A stretch of 64,000 nucleotides of DNA from Helicobacter felistomachi (GTDB taxonomy: Bacteria; Campylobacterota; Campylobacteria; Campylobacterales; Helicobacteraceae): NCBI RefSeq assembly GCF_030296895.1, contig NZ_AP028022.1, positions 744,001-808,000 on the forward strand, written 5' to 3'. Position numbers and translations under genes: made by a program. Below are positions 44,596 through 54,471 of this stretch, piece after piece. Position 1 is the stretch's first letter, and every line of letters begins with the position of its first letter. A model generated the notes under the pieces. It did not search any database, was not told the origin of the DNA, and worked only from the letters and a program-made list of their open reading frames with translations.

Positions 44596-45600
44596 CTATT
44601 TTTCCACCACGATTTGCATTTTTTGCCCTTTCAAGCGCACATAGAGCTCTTTTAGTCCGTGTGAGCTGTAAGTGGACTTTTTGTGTTTGTAAGCTTCGTA
44701 GTCTTGGTTAAAGGCAATGCGGAAAAGTCTATCCCCGCTGTTGGTGGGATAGGGGGTGATGTTCACACCCGAAAAGCGGATGATTTTATCTTCGTTTTTG
44801 GCGAAGATTTTGGTCTTAAATTTCTCAAACTTTTTAATGTCCATGCCGCTCACATGTTTGAAGTCGGGGGCGTAAAACTCCAAATAGGACACTAGATTAT
44901 TTCTAGCCCACGCCGCCCGCCATGCGTAAAGACTGCTTAAAAGTGTGGCTAGTTCTGCCTTGCTTGCTTGGGGCAGGTTGTTTTCATAGACGATCAAAAT
45001 GGACTTTTTGCCCTGCACGATTTTGTCGTAATTTTTTAAAGCGGCGTTGTCAATGGCAATGCAGCCCTTGGTGTTGTTGCCCCTCTTGCCATCTAGGGGC
45101 ATGCCATGAATCCAAATCCCATGTCCCGTGCGTTTTAAGACCACATCCAGGGGGTTGGGGTAATTAGTAACAAGGGCTAAGGGGTACGTAGTAGGTGCTG
45201 GGGGGGCGATTTTCTTCACGATTTGGTACACGCCTATGGGCGTGGCTTTGTCTCCCTCGCTCACCTTCACCCCGATTTTAGAGCCCACAAGGGCTTTTGC
45301 GGCATCTATCTTGGTGATTTTCTCCCCGCCCATTTGGTAGAGCTCTAGTTTGGGATTGGCTTTATTGATGAGAAACAAATAATTTAAATCCTCGTAGTAG
45401 CCATAGGTCGTGTCCTTGGTCTCTAGCAAATCTTCCCAAAACGCCCTTTGACTCAAATAGGATTGCAAAAGCTTTTCAATGGACTCGATGCCCTTTTCGT
45501 GGTAGGCCTTGACAAAGCCCATTAAAGTGTCCGCCTGTGCCCCCACTGCCAACGCCATTGCTAAAAAAACAGAGCGCAAAAACGCTTTTTGTTTAAACAT
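44596..45600 (-). CDS. csd6: LD-carboxypeptidase Csd6 (YkuD-type)
   Basis: This 334-residue periplasmic enzyme has an N-terminal signal peptide (residues 1-23). The L,D-transpeptidase fold active site is H165 in IWIHGMPLDG and C180 in NTKGCIAID. The C-terminal NTF2-like domain holds substrate (AWRAAWARNN...). In H. pylori Csd6 cuts tetrapeptides of peptidoglycan to tripeptides and is needed for helical shape. ATG 45600 is chosen (AGGGG about 6 nt upstream); 45627 would add nine residues before the signal peptide. The gene lies just downstream of era, the same order as in H. pylori. Confidence 0.93.
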   Translation of the reverse strand: MFKQKAFLRSVFLAMALAVGAQADTLMGFVKAYHEKGIESIEKLLQSYLSQRAFWEDLLETKDTTYGYYEDLNYLFLINKANPKLELYQMGGEKITKIDAAKALVGSKIGVKVSEGDKATPIGVYQIVKKIAPPAPTTYPLALVTNYPNPLDVVLKRTGHGIWIHGMPLDGKRGNNTKGCIAIDNAALKNYDKIVQGKKSILIVYENNLPQASKAELATLLSSLYAWRAAWARNNLVSYLEFYAPDFKHVSGMDIKKFEKFKTKIFAKNEDKIIRFSGVNITPYPTNSGDRLFRIAFNQDYEAYKHKKSTYSSHGLKELYVRLKGQKMQIVVEK

Positions 45601-45638
45601 ACAAACCCCTAAATAAGAAAATGACAAATAAGAATGGA

Positions 45639-46532
45639 TTATTTTACCACATAGCCCATTTTTTTAAGCTGATTTTGGGTAGAAGTCCAATTTTTCTGCA
45701 CCACGACCTCCAAGCGCAAAAAGACCTTTTTTTGGATCAAGCCCTCCATTTTACGGCGTGCCTCTTGCCCGATTTTTTTCACCACCGCCCCGCCCTTGCC
45801 GATCACCATTTTTTGCTGACTCTCTTTCGCCACGATGATCTGCGCTTGAATTCTCTCTAGGTGCTCTTGCTCTTGCACGGTTTGCACTAAAACAGCACTC
45901 TCGTAGGGGATTTCATCGCTTAAGAATTGAAAAATTTGCTCCCTGATGATCTCGGCGTAAATCTCACGCATTTGGATGTCGCCCAGCATCTCCGGGTCGT
46001 AGTAAAAGGGCGCATTTGGCAGAAGTTTCGCCACTTCATCAAGCAAGGCGTTTAAATTGCGCCCCTTTTGTGCGCTGATGGGGATCAACGCCTTAAAGTG
46101 CTGGCTGTAAGGCGTGTAGTCTTTGAGCTTGGCTAAAACTTGGGCGTTTGTGGCGGTGTCGGTTTTATTCAACGCCAATAAATGCGGCTTGTGCCCGCTC
46201 CACTTTAAAAATTCTTCATAGGGTTTAAGGCTATCTTGCACGCTGGCGACAAACACCGTCAAATCGCAACTTTCAAAGGCGTGGTGGCTTTGCGCCACCA
46301 TCATTTTATTTAAAAGTTTCTCTTGCCCGCACAGCCCCGGGGTGTCTAAAAACACCATTTGGCACTCTGTACTTTCTTTGTCTGCATAAGGAATGATGGC
46401 CTTTAAGATTTTACGCGTGGCGTTGGCTTTGTGCGAAGTCAGGGCTAAATGCGCCCCTAACAGGGCGTTGATTAAAGTGCTCTTGCCCGCATTAGGCCGA
46501 CCAATGAGCGCGATAAACCCGGCTTTAGTCAT
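45639..46532 (-). CDS. era: GTPase Era
   Basis: This 297-residue protein has the G1 loop GRPNAGKST (11-19), DTPGLCG (G3) and NKTD (G4), and a C-terminal KH RNA-binding domain (VIGKGGAVVKKIGQEAR). Era binds 16S rRNA near its 3' end and helps 30S maturation. Its start overlaps the hslU stop by 4 nt (ATGA). Intact. Confidence 0.96.
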   Translation of the reverse strand: MTKAGFIALIGRPNAGKSTLINALLGAHLALTSHKANATRKILKAIIPYADKESTECQMVFLDTPGLCGQEKLLNKMMVAQSHHAFESCDLTVFVASVQDSLKPYEEFLKWSGHKPHLLALNKTDTATNAQVLAKLKDYTPYSQHFKALIPISAQKGRNLNALLDEVAKLLPNAPFYYDPEMLGDIQMREIYAEIIREQIFQFLSDEIPYESAVLVQTVQEQEHLERIQAQIIVAKESQQKMVIGKGGAVVKKIGQEARRKMEGLIQKKVFLRLEVVVQKNWTSTQNQLKKMGYVVK

Positions 46533-47863
46533 AGGATAAAGCGGGCTAAATCCACATCCTCCACAAGGTCTTTGAGCTTTTCGCTCACTTGTTCTTTAGA
46601 CACCACGACCTGTTGCCCGCTGTAGCTTGTGGCGTTGAAACTAATGTCCTCTAGGACCTTTTCCAGCGTGGTGTGTAGCCGGCGTGCCCCGATGTCCTCT
46701 GTCTTTTGATTCGCCAAATACGAAAGGCGGGCTAACTCCCTTAAAGCCTCAGGCTCAAAGACCAAATCCACACCCTCCACTTGCAACAAGGCTTGGTATT
46801 GCTTAATGATCGAGCTTTTGGTGCGGGTTAAAATCTCATGCATGATCTCTTCGCTCAAACTCTCAAGCTCCACCCTTAAGGGGAAGCGCCCTTGCAACTC
46901 GGGGATCAAGTCGCTGGGCTTACTCAAGTGAAACGCCCCTGCAGCGATAAATAAAATATGGTCTGTGCTAATCGCCCCGTATTTCGTCTGTATGGTGCTG
47001 CCCTCCACAATGGGGAGTAAATCCCTTTGCACGCCCTCTTTGCTTGGGTCCTGTCTTGAGCCTTCTTTGGTGCTCACGGCGATTTTATCGATCTCATCGA
47101 TGAAAATCACCCCACATTGGCGCGCGCGCTCTAGCCCCTCTCTTTGCACTTTCTCCATGTCTAAAATGGCTTGGGACACATCGTGGCGTAAGGCTTCTTT
47201 GGCCTCTTTGATCGTCATCTCTTTAGTAACTTTCTCCGTGCCCTTGCTTAAAATCTTGGTCAAACTCTCTTGGACTTTAATGATCTCTGGGGGGACATTA
47301 AAATCCCCCTCTAAAGTACGCTTGTCTAGCTCGATTTCGATCTTTTGGTTGTCTAGGGCATCGCCACGAATCTTTTCTTTGGTTTTTTCAAAGTTTAGGG
47401 CGTACTCTTCTTTCTTGGTGTCGCTCACGCTGCTAGGCAAGGGGGGCAAGAGTTTTTTAGCGATCCGCTCGATCACCAAATCCTCGATCTTGCTTTGGTT
47501 TTTCTGTTTCTCCTCAGTTTCGATCAAATGTACGCTCGCGGCAACCAAATCGCGCACCATCGACTCCACATCCCGCCCCACAAAACCCACTTCGGTGTAT
47601 TTGCTCGCCTCCACTTTGACAAAGGGTAGTCCCATCATCTTAGCCATACGCCGCGCGATCTCGGTTTTACCCACGCCCGTAGAGCCGATCATTAAAATAT
47701 TTTTAGGCGTAACCTCTTCTTGCAACTCTTTAGGCAGTTGCAAACGCCGCCAGCGGTTACGCAAAGCGATGGCGATCATCTTTTTTGCATCTTGTTGCTC
47801 GATGATATACCCGTCCAAATAATCCACAATTTCTTGTGGGGTTAGGTCCAACTTCTTTGACAT
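46529..47863 (-). CDS. hslU: ATP-dependent protease ATPase subunit HslU
   Basis: This 444-residue AAA+ unfoldase has Walker A GSTGVGKTE (60-68), Walker B GVIFIDEIDKIAV, and the C-terminal sensor-2 region GARRLHTTLEKVLEDI. The insertion I-domain lies between. HslU feeds unfolded proteins to HslV. ATG 47863 (GGAG 6 nt upstream) is used, overlapping the hslV stop by one base. The paired hslV shows the complex is complete. Confidence 0.96.
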   Translation of the reverse strand: MSKKLDLTPQEIVDYLDGYIIEQQDAKKMIAIALRNRWRRLQLPKELQEEVTPKNILMIGSTGVGKTEIARRMAKMMGLPFVKVEASKYTEVGFVGRDVESMVRDLVAASVHLIETEEKQKNQSKIEDLVIERIAKKLLPPLPSSVSDTKKEEYALNFEKTKEKIRGDALDNQKIEIELDKRTLEGDFNVPPEIIKVQESLTKILSKGTEKVTKEMTIKEAKEALRHDVSQAILDMEKVQREGLERARQCGVIFIDEIDKIAVSTKEGSRQDPSKEGVQRDLLPIVEGSTIQTKYGAISTDHILFIAAGAFHLSKPSDLIPELQGRFPLRVELESLSEEIMHEILTRTKSSIIKQYQALLQVEGVDLVFEPEALRELARLSYLANQKTEDIGARRLHTTLEKVLEDISFNATSYSGQQVVVSKEQVSEKLKDLVEDVDLARFIL

Positions 47864-48405
47864 CAAAGCTCCAAGATTTTAATGTTTTGGTTTGTGTAAA
47901 TGCAAAGATTGCCCGCAATCTTTAGCGATTCTTCGACCAAAGTTTTAGGCGGCATTGTGGCGAATTGATCCAAGGCCCTAGCCGCGCTTAAGGCGTAATT
48001 GCCCCCGCTCCCAATAGCGGCAATCTTGCCATCTTCAGGCTCCACCACATCGCCCGTCCCGCTTAAAATAAAAATGGATTGCTTGTTGAGCACAATCATC
48101 ATCGCCTCTAGCCGGCGCAAAAACTTGTCCTTGCGCCACTCTTTGCTAAAATCCACGACACTTTTAAACAAGTCCCCCTTTTTGCCCTCCAAAATGCGCT
48201 CAAACATGTCAAACAAGCTAAAGGCATCGGCGGTGCTGCCGGCAAATCCGCTTAAAATTTGCCCGTGGTGCAAGGTGCGAATCTTCGTGGCATTGCCCTT
48301 TAAGACGCAATTATTAAAGCTCACCTGCCCGTCTCCGCCGATGATGGCGTAGTCCTTGCCTTCAAAATGCGTTTTGTAGCCTAAAATCGTGGTGGCGTGG
48401 AACAT
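47863..48405 (-). CDS. hslV: ATP-dependent protease peptidase subunit HslV
   Basis: This 180-residue N-terminal-nucleophile peptidase has the proteasome-type fold. The mature N-terminus is Thr in [11 protein letters not shown], exposed after removal of the first residues. GGDGQVS and the conserved [15 protein letters not shown] are present. It forms the double hexamer capped by HslU. It lies 8 nt after rplI. Confidence 0.95.
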   Translation of the reverse strand: MFHATTILGYKTHFEGKDYAIIGGDGQVSFNNCVLKGNATKIRTLHHGQILSGFAGSTADAFSLFDMFERILEGKKGDLFKSVVDFSKEWRKDKFLRRLEAMMIVLNKQSIFILSGTGDVVEPEDGKIAAIGSGGNYALSAARALDQFATMPPKTLVEESLKIAGNLCIYTNQNIKILEL

Positions 48406-48413
48406 CTATGCGC

Positions 48414-48860
48414 CTACTCAGCCACCACATCGACTTTCAGCACGCCATGCACGCCGTGTCCTAATTTCACCTCAATTTCATAAAGCCCCGTGCTTTTAAT
48501 GGGGGTTTTGAGCTCTAGGGTCTTTTTGTCTAACTCAATGGGGTGGCTGGCGTGCAGGGCCTCAATGACTTCTTCTTTGGTGATCGAGCCAAAGAGCGCG
48601 CCATTGGCCCCAACTTTTTTAGTGATCTTAAGTGTGATGGCTTCTAATTTTTGAGCTAACTCTTGTTTGTCGGCTAAATCTTTCGCTTCTTGCTCAGCGC
48701 GTTTGTGGGCGTGGGCTTTGAATTGGCGGATCACATCGGTGGTGGCAAGTTTGGCTAAGCCCTTGGCAAGCAAAAAGTTATTGCCATAGCCATCTTTCAC
48801 GCTCACAACTTCCCCGGCTTTGCCTAAATTTTTCACATCTTTCAACAACAAAACTTGCAT
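48414..48860 (-). CDS. rplI: 50S ribosomal protein L9
   Basis: This 148-residue protein starts with [30 protein letters not shown], the L9 signature region, followed by the long connecting helix and the C-terminal domain ([12 protein letters not shown]). It binds 23S rRNA at the base of the L1 stalk. A likely promoter region is upstream (48861-48922). It is the first gene of the rplI-hslV-hslU-era-csd6 series. Confidence 0.97.
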   Translation of the reverse strand: MQVLLLKDVKNLGKAGEVVSVKDGYGNNFLLAKGLAKLATTDVIRQFKAHAHKRAEQEAKDLADKQELAQKLEAITLKITKKVGANGALFGSITKEEVIEALHASHPIELDKKTLELKTPIKSTGLYEIEVKLGHGVHGVLKVDVVAE

Positions 48861-48922
48861 GAAAATCCTTTGAGTTTGGTTTAAAAAGCCCCCATTATAG
48901 AGCCACTAGGTTTAAAATGCCT

Positions 48923-50017
48923 TTAACGCAAGCTAGGGTCTAAGGGCAAGAACAAACGCCCGTAGTTGGGGTTTGTCTGCAAGAGCTTTTCTTTAAAAAT
49001 CCCGTAGTTGTCGCACCCGGACTGCAAACCATAGCTACACACATATGAGAATAAATCTAAAGCCCTCTGGTCGTTTTGGGGCACACCTAAGCCTTTTTGG
49101 TAGAGCACGCCTAGATTATTACAGCTGGAGAGATTGCCCCCTCACAAGCCTTTTGGAAGTATTTAGCCGCGTAAAAATTATTCTTAGGCACACCCCCCGC
49201 CCTTGTTGTAAATCCAGCCTAAATTCGCACAGCCTTGAATATCCCCCGCATTACAAGCCAAATAATTCAAGTCGGCATCGTTTAACTTCGCTTTATCAAT
49301 GCCATAGATATTTTTGACATTACTCATTAGCCCTAAGTTGTAACAGCCCAAATCGCTCCCATTTTCGCAAGCGTATTTGTAATAATCTAGGGCTTTGTAA
49401 TAATTCTTAGGCACGCCCACACCATTGGCATACATCCACGCCAAATTGTTGCACGCCAAGACACTGCCCCCCGAGCAGCCCACGGCGTAGAGCTGGGCGG
49501 CTTTTTCTTTGTCGTCGGGAGTGGGGTTTTGTTTGTAGTCGTAAGTTTGGGCTAAGTCCGCGCACGCGCTCGCATCGCCCCCAGAGCAACCTAGCTCATA
49601 GTAGCGAGTCGCTTTCTCTGGGTCTGTCTGTATCCCCACGCCATTGGCATACATCGTGCCGACTGCAAAGCAGCCGGCGGGATTGCCCTGATCGCAGGAT
49701 CTGACAAAGAGCCTAAAGGCACTTTTATAATCCGCCGCCTTGATCGCCGCTATGCCTGCACTCAGGGCGTCTTGGGCGAGAGTGGGGGGCGTTAGGCGGT
49801 CGCCCATGGGCGGTTGCTGGCGTGGTATGGCTGGAGTTGTGGGGGCAAAACGAGTGGGCGGCTGAGCGGGTTGTGTTTGGGCTGAAGGGGTGTTTTGCAA
49901 GGGGGCACCTTTCGCCCCTTGTTGGGAAGGCATGTTTTGGTTTTGGGGGGTGTTTGGATTTGGGGCCGCCCCTAAAAATCCCATGAGAAAAAGCACAAAA
50001 AACAATCCAAAGCGCAT
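48923..50017 (-). CDS. Sel1-repeat (Hcp-like) secreted protein, two compensating frameshifts as written
   Basis: A signal peptide (MRFGLFFVLFLMGFLGA) is followed by a Pro/Gln-rich linker. Then come several Sel1-like repeats of about 36 residues, each with paired cysteines (LFVRSCDQGNPAGCFAVG, ELGCSGGDASACADL and so on), like the disulfide-bonded Hcp proteins of H. pylori. Two breaks occur: C6 at 49193-49198 needs one base less, and C5 at 49137-49141 needs one base more. The repaired frame reads GWIYNKGGGVPKNNFYAAK and ACEGGNLSSCNNLGVLYQKG. Because the two shifts cancel, the last ~60 codons are in the original frame. AGGGGG precedes the ATG at 50017. Confidence 0.82.
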
Positions 50018-50025
50018 AAAACCCC

Positions 50026-51225
50026 CTAATGGTGTAAATTTGTATTCAGTGGAATGTGCCGCTTGCTTGCCAGCGCACACATCTTGCCATTTTGGCTATT
50101 TTGCCTAAAGTGCAAGCCATTTAGCCCGGACAGCTCGACTCCTTTATAAAGCCCGCTCTCTTTGGCTTTAAAATTGGGGTTTAACTCTTGCAATTTCTCT
50201 AGGTCTTTGGGGGCGATTTCAAAGATTGTCCCGGCTAAAACCCCAATGCCCGCATCTAAAATACACCCATCGCCAAGACTAATGCCTAAAACTGAGTTCG
50301 CCCCAAGCAGGCAGTTTTTGCCGATGCTGATGGGCTGGCTATTGCCCCCACTAAGCACACCTAAAACGCTCGCCCCTCCGCCTATGTCCGTGCCCTCGCC
50401 CACCACCACAGAAGAGCTGATCCGCCCCTCATTCATACAAGCCCCCTGTACGCCCGCATTAAAGTTAATGTAACTGGCCCCGGGCATTTGGGTGTAGCCG
50501 CCCTTGCCCAGATACGCCCCAAAGCGGGCTTTTGCCGTGTCTAGTAGGCGGATATTATCCACCGCAGGCAAAACTTGCATGAGATAGCGGGGGAATTTGT
50601 CTATAAAGTCAATGCAAGGGTAAGTCCCATGCACCTTTAAGGCGATTTCTTGGGAGCGTAAATACTCTAGCTCGTAAGCCATGTTGCCACTCCACGCCAC
50701 ATTAGGCAATAACCCAAAAATGCCCTCCAAATTCAGGCTTCTTAAGGGGGCTTTGCCTAGAGATAGGGCTAAAAGTTTCATATAGGCACTCTCTAGGCTT
50801 TGGCAGGGCTTATCTTCATAAAGCACTACAAAATGGTAGTTGTAAAGCTGTTCTTGTTTGGGGCTTTGGCTGTATAAGGGGGCGCGTTGCAATTCTAAGA
50901 GCACTTGGACATTGGGGTGCTTGTGTGCACCCAAACTCTCGGCTAAAAAGGGCTTAAACAGCTCTAAGGCGTGTTGGATAAAGCCAGCATCCACCCCATA
51001 GACCGCCTCGCTGGCACTGGAGCTTAAAGGTGTGGCGTGCTTTAACGCGTGCTTGAAAACCGCATAAGCCCCGAGTGCCTCGCCCCAGTTGAGTACGGGA
51101 TAAGCCGCGCTCAAGGGCTTGCCCGTGTGTTGCCCGTGCTGGATTTTGGCGATCCCAAAGGCTAAGGGCTTTTTGTAGTCGGGGGAATTTTGGAAGTCAT
51201 CGACAAAGCGTTTAAAGTTTTGCAT
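50026..51225 (-). CDS. dapD: Tetrahydrodipicolinate N-succinyltransferase-like DapD
   Basis: This 399-residue hexapeptide-repeat transferase belongs to the long form of the family. The left-handed beta helix lies in about residues 250-350 ([43 protein letters not shown] is its core, with MNEGRIS typical). It adds succinyl to tetrahydrodipicolinate in lysine/meso-DAP synthesis, which feeds cell-wall building. Its start lies 14 nt inside ispG, and its stop is 8 nt before the Sel1 gene. Confidence 0.88.
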   Translation of the reverse strand: MQNFKRFVDDFQNSPDYKKPLAFGIAKIQHGQHTGKPLSAAYPVLNWGEALGAYAVFKHALKHATPLSSSASEAVYGVDAGFIQHALELFKPFLAESLGAHKHPNVQVLLELQRAPLYSQSPKQEQLYNYHFVVLYEDKPCQSLESAYMKLLALSLGKAPLRSLNLEGIFGLLPNVAWSGNMAYELEYLRSQEIALKVHGTYPCIDFIDKFPRYLMQVLPAVDNIRLLDTAKARFGAYLGKGGYTQMPGASYINFNAGVQGACMNEGRISSSVVVGEGTDIGGGASVLGVLSGGNSQPISIGKNCLLGANSVLGISLGDGCILDAGIGVLAGTIFEIAPKDLEKLQELNPNFKAKESGLYKGVELSGLNGLHFRQNSQNGKMCALASKRHIPLNTNLHH

Positions 51226-52297
51226 GGTTGTCCTCGTTTTGGTGTTGTGTGGCTAATTCTTGCACTTCTTTCACAAAGGTTTCTAAGAGCTGGTCTTCGG
51301 GGAGTTTGTGGATCACTTGCCCTTTTTTGATGATGAGTCCGCTTTTTTTGCCAAAGGCGATCGCAATGTCGGCGTGCTTGGCTTCGCCTAAAGCATTCAC
51401 GACACAGCCCATCACGCTCACATCTAGGGGGATTTTAATGTGGGCGAGCTTTTGCTCCACTTGTGCCATTAAAGCGACTAAATTCGACTCAATGCGCCCA
51501 CAAGTCGGGCATGAGATAAAAGTGATGCCTTCTTTTTGCCGTCCGCTGTAGCGTAAAATCGCCTTAGCGACTTTAATTTCTTCTTCAAGCTCGCCTGTGA
51601 TCGACACGCGCATGGTATCTCCGATCCCCTCTCGCAATAAATGCCCTAAAGCCATGGCACTTTTAATGCTGGAGTGGAACAAACTCCCGGCTTCTGTAAC
51701 GCCTAAGTGGAAGGGGTAGGGCGTTAAAGGGCGTAATTGCTCGTAGGCTTGTATGGTGCGCTCCACATCGCTGGCTTTCAAAGAGATTTTGATATTGCTA
51801 AAGCCCACATCCTCTAAAAGTTTAATGTTATAAAGGGCAGATTGCACCATCCCCTCTGGCGTTGCGCCGTATTTGAGCTCAAAGGGCTTTTCTAAACTCC
51901 CCCCATTGACCCCGATTCGAATCGACAAATTGCGCGCATTGCACGCCTTAGCGACAGCTCTAATGTTCTCAATCGAGCCGATATTGCCCGGATTGATGCG
52001 GATCGCATCCACACTCTCCGCGGCGATTAAAGCTAAATGGTGGTGGAAATGGATGTCGGCGATTAAGGGCAGGCTGGCGACCTTTTTGAGCTCTTTTAGG
52101 GCGTTTGCGTCTTTTTTATGGCGCACCGCCACGCGTACAAAATCCGCTCCAGCGAGCTTCAAGCGATCGATTTGCGCCTTTGTGGCTTGAATGTCGCAGG
52201 TTTGACTGCAAGTCATGCTTTGTGTGCTGATGGGCGCATTGCCCCCTATGGGAGTAGAGCCGATGAAAATTTGCTTTGTCGCAAAGCGTGGGCGCAT
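51212..52297 (-). CDS. ispG: 4-hydroxy-3-methylbut-2-en-1-yl diphosphate synthase IspG (GcpE)
   Basis: This 361-residue protein has a TIM-barrel N-terminal half ([41 protein letters not shown]) and a C-terminal ferredoxin-like domain. The three 4Fe-4S cysteines are in [11 protein letters not shown] and [15 protein letters not shown]. It converts MEcPP to HMBPP, the substrate of IspH (40829-41653). It overlaps dapD by 14 nt. Complete. Confidence 0.96.
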   Translation of the reverse strand: MRPRFATKQIFIGSTPIGGNAPISTQSMTCSQTCDIQATKAQIDRLKLAGADFVRVAVRHKKDANALKELKKVASLPLIADIHFHHHLALIAAESVDAIRINPGNIGSIENIRAVAKACNARNLSIRIGVNGGSLEKPFELKYGATPEGMVQSALYNIKLLEDVGFSNIKISLKASDVERTIQAYEQLRPLTPYPFHLGVTEAGSLFHSSIKSAMALGHLLREGIGDTMRVSITGELEEEIKVAKAILRYSGRQKEGITFISCPTCGRIESNLVALMAQVEQKLAHIKIPLDVSVMGCVVNALGEAKHADIAIAFGKKSGLIIKKGQVIHKLPEDQLLETFVKEVQELATQHQNEDNHAKL

Positions 52298-52348
52298 TTA
52301 AGTCCTTTGCATAAAGGCCGAGTTTAACCTAAAATGCATGAGATAGAG

Positions 52349-53403
52349 CTAAAGGGCGGGCAAGACTTGTAAGCAAAAGTCGCCAAAGCCACAAGCTTGC
52401 CAAGCGTGCTTGCCACAAGTCCCCTTTAAGGCGGTGTTGATTGTAACAATCCACACATCAAGCGGACCGGGCATGCCCTTTAACAGCAAGGGTAGGGCGT
52501 GCTCTAATTGCTCTAAGGTGGGAAAGGGGCTGGGGATACATAAATGCCGATTAGCGGCTAAAAAGGCGTTAAAATGGCAAGCAATTTTAGACACCCCAAA
52601 GTGGCGGATTAATTCTAAAGCGAGCATGTTTTCAAACACGGGGGGCAGGGGGTGGGTGTAGCTAAAGGCGTAGGGCAAAGAGAAGTCGTAAAAATAGAGT
52701 TTAGGCCGTGTTGCCTTTAGGCTAGCTAGGCTTAAAAGGGTTTGGCTCTCTTGTAAAAAGGCGATGAAAGCGTAAAGGCTGTCTTTGGAGATTTTTAGGG
52801 TTTTTTTAAGCTGGGTATAAAGGTGGTGGGTGCTAAGACTTCTAGCTTGGTAGGGCAGCAGGGCTTTAAATAGGGGGGCTTTGTCTTTAAAGGCGAGGGC
52901 GTAAAGGGCTTGTTTTTTTAGAGCGATTTCGCTAGCGGGACAAAAGAGCAGTTCGGGCAAATTACCCTCTTTTAAAAAACGCGCTAAGAGCGTGCTGGGC
53001 TCTTTTTTGTGTAAAGCCACAAACTCGGCAAAGTTTAAGGGCAAAATGGCCTCAGTCTTAAAACCTTTGGGGGCGTTGGTGGGCGTGCTTTGGGTAAGGA
53101 TTGTGGGGACACTTAAGGGGGCAGGGCTAGGGGCGGATGTTTGATGATGAGTAAATCCACGCCCTTATCTTGGCAAAATGCCGGCAGGGCTTTAAAGAGT
53201 TCGGCTAGGTTTAAGCGCTCATCGGTGCAATCCACAAACACGGGGCGTTTGTAAGCGGTGGCGTGCAACAAGGCTAAAGAGCTTTTGCCCGCTTTTGCCC
53301 CACCATAGACCAACGAGTTGGGTTGAATGGGGACTTCTCTAGGTTTGAGGTTTTTGGCTTGTAGGGGGTTTTCTAAAATGCTGTCTAACATGGGATAGAG
53401 CAT
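52349..53403 (-). CDS. P-loop ATPase-like protein of unknown function, frameshifted as written
   Basis: Residues 30-47 of the product hold a Walker A-like sequence (SLVYGGAKAGKSSLALL), followed by RPVFVDCTDERLNLAELF and LLIIKHPPLALPP. The frame breaks in the G5 run at 53117-53121 (C5 on the coding strand). One more C continues PLSVPTILTQSTPTNAP and then the long C-terminal half that starts LNFAEFVALHKKE. The C-terminal half contains LPYAFSYTHPLPPVFENMLALELI and resembles the DUF4143-type tail of some AAA-like proteins. The repaired length is about 351 residues. The Walker B lacks the usual hydrophobic-Asp pattern. No named family is certain. Confidence 0.65.
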
Positions 53404-53482
53404 GCTTGAAATTCTAGTGTATTTATCCTTATAAGAAGGATAAAATTAAAAGTGCAAGTTACGCTAAATGGGGGCTTTTGCC

Positions 53483-53511
53483 TTGACTTGTGTGCTTTTT
53501 TAGCCTATAAT
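53483..53511 (+). promoter_or_regulatory. Canonical promoter for the S10 ribosomal operon
   Basis: TTGACT (53483-53488), a 17-nt spacer and TATAAT (53506-53511) make a near-consensus promoter 30 nt upstream of rpsJ. A recognisable -35 hexamer is unusual in Helicobacter. The strength fits the demand for ribosomal proteins. The start point would be about 53518. Confidence 0.82.
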
Positions 53512-53540
53512 TTAGGTTTTTAAATTTGCTAAGGATTTTA

Positions 53541-53855
53541 ATGGAAAAGATACGACTCAAGCTCAAAGCCTACGATCACCGTGTGTTGGATCGTTCGGTG
53601 GTGGCGATTGTGGAAGCGGTCAAACGCTCTGGCTCAGAGATCAGGGGACCCATCCCCCTACCCACAAGAAATAGGCGTTACACGGTGCTACGCTCCCCCC
53701 ACATCAACAAAGACTCCAGGGAGCAATTTGAAATACGGGTACATAGCCGTTTGATCGACATCATGGCAGCCACCCCGGAAACCGTGGATAGCTTGATGAA
53801 GTTAGATTTAGCCCCTGAAGTGGATGTAGAAGTGACTTCAATGGAGGCGAAGTAA
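53541..53855 (+). CDS. rpsJ: 30S ribosomal protein S10
   Basis: The 104-residue product begins [20 protein letters not shown] and carries the [19 protein letters not shown] loop. S10 is part of the 30S head and, in other bacteria, also joins NusB in antitermination. It opens the S10 operon. ATG 53541 with AAGGA 5 nt upstream is chosen over the short upstream extension. Confidence 0.98.
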   Translation: MEKIRLKLKAYDHRVLDRSVVAIVEAVKRSGSEIRGPIPLPTRNRRYTVLRSPHINKDSREQFEIRVHSRLIDIMAATPETVDSLMKLDLAPEVDVEVTSMEAK

Positions 53856-53886
53856 CGCTTCAAACGCAATTTTTATTGGAGAGTAA

Positions 53887-54471
53887 ATGGAATACCTAGT
53901 GCAGAAAATTGGAATGAGCCGTGTTGTGGGTGCAAACAGCACGCCCGTAACCTTGCTAAAAATCTTAGAAAGCAAGGTGTGCGAGGTCAAAGAGGGCGGA
54001 CAACTCTTAGTTGCCTACCCCTTGCATAAAACCCACAACAAAGCCATTGCCGGGCAACAAAAAAAGTATCACTTGAGCGCAGAGTTCAACCACTTTGCGA
54101 CTTTACAAGGGCAGGCGCAAGAGTTGGGCGATTTGAGCTTAGAGCCTTTAGAAAACGCCGCTTGCATTAAAGCCACCTTTTACACCAAAGGGCGGGGCTT
54201 TAGTGGGGCAATGAAACGATGGAACTTCCAGGGCGGACCGGCCGCACATGGCAGCCGCTTCCACCGCCGTTTGGGCTCGATCGGCAACAGAGAGTGGCCC
54301 GGACGGGTGCAAAAAGGCAAGAAAATGGCAGGGCATTATGGCAATGAAAAGGTAACATGCCACAATGAAGTCCTGTCTTTCGACAAAGAGAGCAAAATTT
54401 TGGTGCTGAAAGGTTCTGTGGCCGGCTACAGCGGGGCTTATGGCAGGATCAGCATCCAGAAAGGGAAGTAA
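53887..54471 (+). CDS. rplC: 50S ribosomal protein L3
   Basis: This 194-residue protein has the conserved region [20 protein letters not shown] and [16 protein letters not shown]. It is a short L3 compared with the 205-210 residues of E. coli. L3 organises the 3' end of 23S rRNA. TTGGAGAG precedes its ATG. Its last base is shared with the rplD ATG. Confidence 0.97.
   Translation: MEYLVQKIGMSRVVGANSTPVTLLKILESKVCEVKEGGQLLVAYPLHKTHNKAIAGQQKKYHLSAEFNHFATLQGQAQELGDLSLEPLENAACIKATFYTKGRGFSGAMKRWNFQGGPAAHGSRFHRRLGSIGNREWPGRVQKGKKMAGHYGNEKVTCHNEVLSFDKESKILVLKGSVAGYSGAYGRISIQKGK

Noticed and set aside
46965-47822. Long 285-codon plus-strand reading frame
   Set aside because: It is the opposite strand of hslU, whose motifs are complete. 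The predicted protein is Ser/Thr-rich low complexity typical of an antisense shadow.
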